Origin: Candidatus Uhrbacteria bacterium
GTDB lineage: Bacteria > Patescibacteriota > Patescibacteriia > 2-12-FULL-60-25
Reading direction: 5' to 3'
Assembly: GCA_023246415.1 (NCBI GenBank)
Contig: JAHFIK010000046.1
Location: 1-10,181, forward strand
DNA length: 10,181 bases
Below the pieces are notes generated by a model, which saw nothing but the letters and a program-made list of their open reading frames with translations, did not search any database and was not told where the DNA came from. Shown piece after piece: positions 4,832 through 10,181 of this stretch (position 1 is its first letter; each line of letters begins with the position of its first letter). A program made the position numbers and the translations under genes.

Positions 4832-7407
4832 TTGCGTTCGCCCTTCAGCTTGACGCTCTGTCTAAGAATGCGGATTCGCCGGTGACGGCCGCGAGTGGAA
4901 TGATTTCGTCTGTTTTGAATAATCCGATCGTGTTACTTATTTTAGTATTGGCGGGGGCGGTCCTGTTGCTTTTTATTCTTTCTCGGGTCCTTCGTACGTA
5001 TGTGAGGAAGAGTGCGCGGGTTCGGACGGCAATCGGAACAACGATTCTAAAAGTGAGTGTCCCGAAAGATGTAAAAATGAAAGAGGGGACGAGTGACGCG
5101 GGCACTCAGAAGGTTCAGGAGTTGATTTCCGTCATGGAGACGGTGTTTCAGACACTTGGATCGCTGAAGCCGCAGCAGGGATTTCTTCCGTGGTTATTTG
5201 GACGCACGGATGAATTTTCGTTTGAGATCGTTGCGGAACGAAATAAAATTCGTTTTTATATTGTTGTCCCTGGGGGATATAAGCACTTTATTGAAGAACA
5301 GGTGCATGCACAGTTTCCGGATGCGGAGATTGAGGAAGTCCCAGATTACAACATCTTTACGCCGACGGGCGTTATTCTTGGGAGCTATTTAACGTTCAAA
5401 CGGCCGAGCATGTTTCCGATTAAGACGTACGATAAGCTGGAATCAGATCCGTTGAATTCGTTGACGAACGCATTAGCGAAGATCGGAGATGGAGAAGGGG
5501 CTGCCATTCAGATCATTGTTCGATCTGCATCGGGAAAATGGAGGAAAGAAGGACTGCGGATCGCGCGTGCAATGCAACAAGGGAAGAAACTATCAGATGT
5601 TCAATCAAGCGGCTTTGGGAAAGATATTGCAAAAACATTCGGAAAGGATTTTAAGAACGTGGCCCTCGGCGGGAACAAGAATCCGGATAAACCCGTGGAG
5701 CAATACCGACTATCTCCGTTGGAGGAGGAGATGGTGAAGGGTCTGGAAGAAAAAGCGTCACGTGCAGGATTGAATGCGAATATCCGTGTCATTGTTTGTG
5801 CAAAAACGCCATCGAAAACACAGCAAGCGTTGAATGATATTTTGCAGGCGTTCGGTCAGTACAGTATTTACGAGTACGGAAATTCGTTCGTTAAAGCCAT
5901 GCCACGGCTTCGTGGGTCGTTAGTTGAATCGTTTATCTATCGTGCATTCAACGAGCAATACGCGATTACGATGAATAGTGCGGAGCTCGCATCAATCTAT
6001 CATTTTCCGCTCCCGACGACGGAGACGCCGAAAATCGACTGGCTCCTTTCCCGAAAAGCGCTTCCGCCGTCCAATATTCCAGAGGAGGGGATCGTTCTCG
6101 GCTATTCAGAGTATCGCGGACATCGGTATACGATTCGCATGAAGCAGCAGGATCGGCGTCGGCACATGTACATGATCGGAAAATCTGGAACAGGAAAATC
6201 ACAGTTCCTGAAGAGCATGATCAAACAGGATATTGAGGAGGGGCGCGGTGTCTGCGTGATGGATCCGCATGGTGATTTGGCTCGAGAAGCGTTGGAACTC
6301 GTGCCGAGATCTCGAGCGGATGATGTGATTTATTTTTCACCAGCGGATACAGAGCGTCCACTTGGGCTCAACATGCTCGAATATGACCAGACGAAAGTCG
6401 AATCAAAAGAGCGCGTCGTCGGAGAGATGCTGAAGATTTTTGATCGGTTGTTCGACTTGAAAGCGACGGGAGGACCGATGTTCGAATATTACATGCGAAA
6501 CGCGCTCCTGCTCATCATGGATCATCCAGAGAGTGGTTCAACGTTGCTTGAGATTCCGCGCGTGCTCGCGGATGAGGACTTCAGAAAGTTAAAGCTTTCA
6601 AAGTGTAAAAATCAGCAGGTGAAAGATTTTTGGATCAAAGAGGCGCAGAAGGCGGGTGGTGAGGCCTCATTGGCGAATATGGTGCCGTATATCGCCTCAA
6701 AGCTGGCACCATTTATTTCAAACGAGATTATGAGACCGATCATCGGTCAGCAGCATAGCGCGTTCAATGTTCGTGAAGCGATGGACTCTCAGAAGATCTT
6801 GTTGATTGATCTTGCAAAAGGGAAATTGGGCGACATCAGTGCGTATCTTATTGGGATGGTGTTGGTTGGAAAAATTTTGAATGCTGCCCTTGAACGGGGC
6901 GATATGGATCCAAAAGATCGTAAAGATTTCTATCTGTATATCGATGAGTTCCAGAACTTCCTCACAGACTCGATTAGTTCGATTTTGTCTGAGGCTCGAA
7001 AATACGGATTGGATTTGACGATCGGTCATCAGTTCATCGGACAGCTGGAAAAGATGAAAGAGATTCGAGATGCGATTTTCGGAAACGTTGGTTCCATGTT
7101 CGCATTCCGCATTGGTCCGGAAGATGCTGAATTTTGCGTGAAAGAATTTAAGCCTGTGTTCTCGGAATATGATCTTGTGAACGTGGAGGCCTATACCTGT
7201 AATGCAAAAATCTTGATCGATAACACGGCATCACGACCGTTTAACATGCATCCAATCATGGTGACGGATAAGCCTGATCTCGAGCTCGTGAATCTTATTA
7301 AGGAACTATCACGGTATAAATATGGGCGACGCCGTCAGCTGATTGATGCGGAAATTCAAGAACGGGCCGCACAGGTCGAGGCGATGATTGAGGAGGAAGG
7401 GTTTTAG
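4828..7407 (+). CDS. Membrane-anchored type IV secretion-type ATPase (VirD4/TraG/VirB4-like DNA-binding ATPase)
   Basis: 859 aa. A short N-terminal segment is followed by one strong transmembrane helix (about residues 33-52) and a basic stop-transfer stretch, putting the bulk in the cytosol. Residues of about 60-400 form a large N-terminal region typical of Patescibacterial proteins annotated with a type IV secretion DNA-binding domain. The RecA-like motor follows: Walker A G451-KSGTGKS458, then VMDPHGD, a Walker B-like LYIDEF with D706 and E707, and a conserved Gln in GHQFIGQL (about Q735). This layout fits hexameric motors of conjugation or secretion systems that move DNA or protein through the envelope. 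It starts inside the previous gene's stop codon. No other secretion or pilus gene is in the window, so substrate and partners are unknown; DNA uptake, conjugation or pilus work are all possible. Confidence 0.85.
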   Translation: MIAFALQLDALSKNADSPVTAASGMISSVLNNPIVLLILVLAGAVLLLFILSRVLRTYVRKSARVRTAIGTTILKVSVPKDVKMKEGTSDAGTQKVQELISVMETVFQTLGSLKPQQGFLPWLFGRTDEFSFEIVAERNKIRFYIVVPGGYKHFIEEQVHAQFPDAEIEEVPDYNIFTPTGVILGSYLTFKRPSMFPIKTYDKLESDPLNSLTNALAKIGDGEGAAIQIIVRSASGKWRKEGLRIARAMQQGKKLSDVQSSGFGKDIAKTFGKDFKNVALGGNKNPDKPVEQYRLSPLEEEMVKGLEEKASRAGLNANIRVIVCAKTPSKTQQALNDILQAFGQYSIYEYGNSFVKAMPRLRGSLVESFIYRAFNEQYAITMNSAELASIYHFPLPTTETPKIDWLLSRKALPPSNIPEEGIVLGYSEYRGHRYTIRMKQQDRRRHMYMIGKSGTGKSQFLKSMIKQDIEEGRGVCVMDPHGDLAREALELVPRSRADDVIYFSPADTERPLGLNMLEYDQTKVESKERVVGEMLKIFDRLFDLKATGGPMFEYYMRNALLLIMDHPESGSTLLEIPRVLADEDFRKLKLSKCKNQQVKDFWIKEAQKAGGEASLANMVPYIASKLAPFISNEIMRPIIGQQHSAFNVREAMDSQKILLIDLAKGKLGDISAYLIGMVLVGKILNAALERGDMDPKDRKDFYLYIDEFQNFLTDSISSILSEARKYGLDLTIGHQFIGQLEKMKEIRDAIFGNVGSMFAFRIGPEDAEFCVKEFKPVFSEYDLVNVEAYTCNAKILIDNTASRPFNMHPIMVTDKPDLELVNLIKELSRYKYGRRRQLIDAEIQERAAQVEAMIEEEGF

Positions 7408-7503
7408 GGGTGTGGATAAGATCTCTATCCTCTAGAACGAATCAGTGATACGCTGTCAACCAGAAACGAAATCCAGGGGTGGGGTCGTTTCAAACAAAAA
7501 CAT

Positions 7504-8124
7504 ATGCCGGAAAATCTCCCGGCGCAAAGCACTGCGGACGGCAACGCCGCTGATCCGGGCAGCGAGCCGACGCCAGCTACAGCCAGCGAAACGAAACTCG
7601 TTATCGCACAAAAATTAATCGCGAACCTCCGTGAGGAGCTCGCGAATTTAGAGCGTTTGCTTTCAAGCGACGCCGAGAACGTCAATGTCGACGATCTCAT
7701 CATCCGTAAAGAAACGGATGATGGTGAAATGATTGGTCCAGCATCTGACGGGAAGATGGTCGAAGGGGTGTTTGACGGTCAGCACATGATCGGATCAGAT
7801 GGAAAGCAGTATCTGGTGCCGCCGAACTACGCCTCCAAATCAAAGCTTGTCGAAGGAGATATTCTTAAATTGACGATAGCGCCAAACGGAACCTTTCTGT
7901 TTAAGCAGATCGGTCCGATTGAGCGAAAGCGTATCATGGGCATTCTGGTTCGTGATGAGCACACGGGCGACTGGAAAGTGGTCTCGGATGGAAAGAAATA
8001 TAATATCCTGACAGCAAGTGTGACCTTCTTCCGTGGATCGCCGGGTGACGATGCGGTCATCCTTCTTCCGAAGAGCGCTCCCTCGAAATGGGCAGCGGTC
8101 GAGAATATCATTCGAAAGCAATAG
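7504..8124 (+). CDS. Conserved-looking hypothetical protein with coiled coil and duplicated beta-rich module
   Basis: 206 aa, no named family recognised. Residues 1-28 are a low-complexity Pro/Ala/Ser/Thr-rich tail; about 30-55 form an amphipathic, probably coiled-coil helix (LIANLREELANLERLL). The rest is beta-rich with repeated Ser-Asp-Gly-Lys turns. A segment from about residue 98 (IGSDGKQYLVPPNYAS, then VEGDILKL) resembles one from about 160 (VVSDGKKYNILTASV, then GDDAVILL), suggesting tandem copies of one small barrel-like domain. Between them is a basic IGPIERKRIMGIL stretch. There is no signal peptide or membrane span. The start is ATG 7504 with no Shine-Dalgarno sequence; the frame is closed upstream by TAA at 7417. 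It sits 96 nt after the ATPase gene with no clear terminator between, so it may be partly co-transcribed, and it ends before its own terminator. A nucleic-acid-binding role is only a guess. Confidence 0.75.
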   Translation: MPENLPAQSTADGNAADPGSEPTPATASETKLVIAQKLIANLREELANLERLLSSDAENVNVDDLIIRKETDDGEMIGPASDGKMVEGVFDGQHMIGSDGKQYLVPPNYASKSKLVEGDILKLTIAPNGTFLFKQIGPIERKRIMGILVRDEHTGDWKVVSDGKKYNILTASVTFFRGSPGDDAVILLPKSAPSKWAAVENIIRKQ

Positions 8125-8142
8125 ATTTTGTATCAAGAGACA

Positions 8143-8176
8143 AAAAAATGAGTCCATGTGATAGGGCTCATTTTTT
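8143..8176 (+). terminator. Rho-independent terminator after the 206-aa gene
   Basis: A 13-bp stem with one G-U pair (8143-8155 with 8164-8176) closes an 8-nt loop and ends in six T residues that form the 3' arm. It starts 18 nt after the TAG stop. It isolates dnaX from the upstream genes and shows that the long open frame before dnaX is not coding. Confidence 0.85.
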
Positions 8177-8194
8177 GAAAATAGGCGTGAAAAA

Positions 8195-8209
8195 CGAGAC
8201 GGCGTCTCG
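8195..8209. promoter_or_regulatory. Perfect inverted repeat just upstream of the dnaX promoter
   Basis: CGAGAC-GGC-GTCTCG is a perfect 6-bp inverted repeat ending 4 nt before the candidate -35 hexamer. Its position would suit a dimeric regulator. It could equally be a weak hairpin or a chance palindrome. Confidence 0.3.
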
Positions 8210-8213
8210 CCAT

Positions 8214-8242
8214 TTGACTTCCGTGTCATCACCAGCGACACT
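8214..8242 (+). promoter_or_regulatory. Candidate dnaX promoter
   Basis: TTGACT (8214-8219) matches five of six -35 bases. A weak -10, GACACT (8237-8242), follows at 17 nt spacing; CACTAT at 8239-8244 is an alternative. Either predicts a start within a few nucleotides of the dnaX ATG at 8253, a very short or absent leader. No Shine-Dalgarno sequence is present. Confidence 0.4.
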
Positions 8243-8252
8243 ATGCCCAGTT

Positions 8253-9989
8253 ATGCCGATTTCAAGAACGCATCGACCTCGATTTTTTGCAGATGTCACT
8301 GGGCAGAAGCATATTACGGAAACGCTCAGAAAAGAGATTATTTCAGGGGTGATCGGTCACGCGCTCTTATTTTCTGGACCGCGCGGCGTCGGGAAAACCA
8401 CCACGGCGAGGATTTTTGCGAAAGCGCTTCTGAATCCGACGACGGATCAAGGCGAACCCCCTGCGGAAAGCGATGTCAGCAAAGAGATCGACCAAGGATC
8501 GTGTATTGATTTGATTGAACTTGATGCGGCGTCACATACTGGTGTTGAGAATGTCAGGGAAGCGATTATTGACCATGTTCGATTTGCGCCAGCGCGTTGG
8601 GGAAAGAAGGTCTATATTATTGACGAATGTCACATGCTCTCAACGAGTGCGTGGAATGCCCTGTTGAAGACCTTGGAAGAGCCACCGTCCTATGCGTATT
8701 TCATCCTCGCGACGACCGAGCTGCATAAGGTTCCGGAAACGATCGTATCGCGATGTCAGCGATTTGAATTCCATCGGATTGCTCCTGTTGAGCTTGCGGA
8801 CCGCGTCCGTACACTCGCGGCTGCAGAGGGGATTCGAATTGATGAAGCGGTGGTGAATACGATTGTGCATGCGAGCGATGGATGCGTTCGAGATGCGGAG
8901 AGTCTGCTGGATCAACTCGCGTCGCTTGGAACGGAGCAGATTACGCAGGAAATTGCGTCACTTGTTCTTCCAACGTCTCGAATCCCGATTGCCGTTAAGA
9001 TTGTTGAGAGTTGTTTAAAGCGAGATGTTGGGAATTCACTCGCGGTGGTCCGTGAGGTGCTTGAAGGCGGAATCCAGCCAATGGATATCATCAACGACCT
9101 CCTCGTGGTGTCGCGATCATTGATTCGATGTGAAGATTCAGCTGAACGAGATCGACTGTCACAGGGCGATGAAGGGGATCAGGCGATCGTGCGGTTGCGC
9201 GGATCGATGACACTCGCGGAACTCGGAAGCCTCTCTCTTTTGTTGATTGAGCGTCGGCGTGACGCAAAGACGGGAACAGACCCTCAATTCGTGTTGGAGC
9301 TTGTGATCCTCGCGCTTGCAGGTGAACTCTTGCAACCGTCGTCAACAAATGGGACGAATTCATCTGTCATGACGGAATCTCCTCAGGCAAAGCCGATGGC
9401 GCGGACGGCAGTGCGTTCCGCGGATGCTCCGCCGCCTATTTCAGCCACGTCGATACCGATGGACTCAAAAAAAGAACAGGCAAAAACAAATGAATATCAG
9501 ATTGAACAGAAGCATGAGCGTGTAAGCGAGCGGATACAGACGGAAACGACGAAAGAGGTCGCGGTGCCAGTTGTGAGTTCGACACCCGTCACTCCGGTGA
9601 CACCGAACGCTGGGACGGTAGAACCCAAGATTGACGTGAATGATCTAAGAATTCTTTGGAATACGATCATTCGCGAAGTCGAGAAAGAAAATCGATCCAT
9701 TCCGTTTATTTTGAAAGTTGCAAAACCGATGTCGACGGATGGTCGGAAGATCACCCTGGCCTTCTCGTATGATTTTCATCGTGAAAAAATTCTGGACGAT
9801 CTGAAAATTAAGGGAATTGTTGAGCGATCGATCGCACAGGTGCTAAAAGTCGATTATGTGATCGTCGATGGGGTCGTCATCAGTGGAAAAAGTGACTCAT
9901 CCGTATCATCGTCAGTGAGCGATATCGTCTCAAAAGTGTTAGATACGTTTGGTGGTGAAATTGTTTCAACGGCAGAGCCGGCGGAATAA
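8253..9989 (+). CDS. dnaX: DNA polymerase III subunit gamma/tau (clamp loader ATPase)
   Basis: 578 aa from ATG 8253. The open frame extends upstream to 8088 but crosses a terminator, and the family N-terminus (here RPRFFADVTGQ) follows this ATG directly. The protein is the AAA+ motor of the clamp loader, which opens and loads the beta clamp on DNA. Visible motifs are Walker A G42-PRGVGKT49, Walker B D124-ECH127, sensor 1 LATTE, the arginine-finger SRC motif, and sensor 2 in GCVRDAESLLDQ. Helical domain III follows to about residue 375, then a Pro/Ser/Thr/Lys-rich linker (about 380-465) and a folded C-terminal tau-type domain (from about DLRILWNTII). The four zinc-binding Cys of E. coli DnaX (64, 73, 76, 79) align with Pro62, Pro70, Ser73 and Ser76, so the zinc site is lost. 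The linker carries an A AAA AAA heptamer (9467-9473) that may yield a gamma-like form. Confidence 0.96.
   Translation: MPISRTHRPRFFADVTGQKHITETLRKEIISGVIGHALLFSGPRGVGKTTTARIFAKALLNPTTDQGEPPAESDVSKEIDQGSCIDLIELDAASHTGVENVREAIIDHVRFAPARWGKKVYIIDECHMLSTSAWNALLKTLEEPPSYAYFILATTELHKVPETIVSRCQRFEFHRIAPVELADRVRTLAAAEGIRIDEAVVNTIVHASDGCVRDAESLLDQLASLGTEQITQEIASLVLPTSRIPIAVKIVESCLKRDVGNSLAVVREVLEGGIQPMDIINDLLVVSRSLIRCEDSAERDRLSQGDEGDQAIVRLRGSMTLAELGSLSLLLIERRRDAKTGTDPQFVLELVILALAGELLQPSSTNGTNSSVMTESPQAKPMARTAVRSADAPPPISATSIPMDSKKEQAKTNEYQIEQKHERVSERIQTETTKEVAVPVVSSTPVTPVTPNAGTVEPKIDVNDLRILWNTIIREVEKENRSIPFILKVAKPMSTDGRKITLAFSYDFHREKILDDLKIKGIVERSIAQVLKVDYVIVDGVVISGKSDSSVSSSVSDIVSKVLDTFGGEIVSTAEPAE
9467..9493 (+). 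other. Candidate -1 frameshift (slippery) site in dnaX producing a gamma-like subunit
   Basis: The seven A residues at 9467-9473 lie in zero frame as A AAA AAA (Lys406-Lys407), the X XXY YYZ form of bacterial -1 frameshift sites. A slip back by one reads six codons (R-T-G-K-N-K) and stops at TGA 9491-9493. The product would be 413 aa: the whole ATPase core without the tau C-terminal domain, close to E. coli gamma (431 aa, made at A AAA AAG). Polymerase slippage adding one A gives the same product. No upstream Shine-Dalgarno-like stimulator or strong downstream hairpin is seen, which lowers confidence. Confidence 0.5.
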
Positions 9990-9998
9990 GAACGGCTT

Positions 9999-10036
9999 AA
10001 TTCAAAAATCCATTCTTTGGAATGGGTTTTTGAATT
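9999..10036. terminator. Symmetric, probably bidirectional terminator between convergent genes
   Basis: A 17-bp stem with one G-U pair (9999-10015 with 10020-10036) closes a TTTG loop. The 5' arm has five A and the 3' arm five T, so on either strand a U-run lies in the descending arm. It begins 9 nt after the dnaX stop and ends 13 nt before the stop of the minus-strand gene, and probably serves both. Confidence 0.8.
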
Positions 10037-10049
10037 GAGGTACTGCTCG

Positions 10050-10181
10050 TTAGATATCGAGGATTGATTTTGGCTTTCGTTTTCGAGAAACGATATCGCC
10101 AATCCGATTGAGAAGACAGAACTGTTTCGCTTTTTTTCCAAGGAGTTCTTGCAAGGGCTTGATGGAAACGGATCCTTCGCT
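10050..10181 (-). CDS. C-terminal end of an unidentified minus-strand protein (5' partial)
   Basis: On the minus strand an open frame enters from the window edge (first codon AGC at 10181-10179) and runs 43 codons to TAA at 10052-10050. The visible residues include IKPLQELLGKKAKQF, then LLNRIGDIVSRKRKPKS and a final ILDI. It is basic and probably helical, with no membrane span. It is preferred over the plus strand, whose frames here are broken by stops, and the symmetric terminator at 9999-10036 lies just past its stop as expected. The fragment is too short for me to assign a family. Confidence 0.55.
   Translation of the reverse strand, partial: SEGSVSIKPLQELLGKKAKQFCLLNRIGDIVSRKRKPKSILDI

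Noticed and set aside
7414..7430. GGATA...TATCC hairpin after the ATPase gene as a terminator
   Set aside because: It has only a 5-bp AT-rich stem and no T-run after it, so termination there is unsupported.
8088..8252. Extending dnaX upstream to 8088, adding 55 residues
   Set aside because: The extension overlaps the previous gene and crosses the terminator at 8143-8176; the residues are not DnaX-like, while the family N-terminus starts right after ATG 8253.
1..10181. CRISPR array, insertion sequence, att site or origin
   Set aside because: No regularly spaced direct repeats, transposase-like frame, terminal inverted repeats, tRNA-end duplication or DnaA-box cluster was seen.

Overview
The window looks like part of a Candidate Phyla Radiation (Patescibacteria) chromosome. 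This is inferred from gene content: a large tail-fibre-like surface protein, a membrane-anchored type IV secretion-type ATPase in an operon with a small helical protein, a 206-aa orphan beside dnaX, and no evident Shine-Dalgarno sequence before any of the five complete genes. The code is standard. TGA is used once as a stop, no gene body has an in-frame TGA, and UGG is the Trp codon, so a UGA-recoding lineage (Gracilibacteria or Absconditabacteria) is unlikely. Base composition is even, with no insertion sequence, CRISPR array or clear transferred island.

Layout. (1) Positions 1-2432 hold the 3' end of a repetitive surface protein ending in a peptidase S74 self-cleaving chaperone domain, closed by a strong terminator. 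(2) cysS (2548-3933) is an intact cysteinyl-tRNA synthetase with its own terminator. (3) The 3934-4297 gap holds a minus-strand tRNA-Trp with a plausible promoter, an unexplained hairpin-rich element downstream of that tRNA, and a plus-strand promoter whose predicted start coincides with the next ATG. (4) Positions 4298-7407 hold two overlapping genes (ATGA): a 177-aa helical protein and an 859-aa membrane-anchored ATPase. (5) Positions 7504-8124 encode a 206-aa protein with a coiled coil and two similar beta-rich modules. (6) dnaX (8253-9989) encodes the clamp-loader tau subunit. It carries an in-frame A AAA AAA heptamer that could yield a gamma-like product, and it lacks all four zinc-binding cysteines. 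(7) A minus-strand gene of unknown function enters from the right edge and converges on dnaX across a symmetric terminator.

How they relate. cysS, tRNA-Trp and dnaX are core information-processing genes. The surface protein and the ATPase pair belong to the cell envelope and suggest attachment and DNA or protein transfer. The best leads are the dnaX heptamer, the dnaX zinc-site loss and the structured element after tRNA-Trp. No wholly new multi-gene system is demonstrable here.
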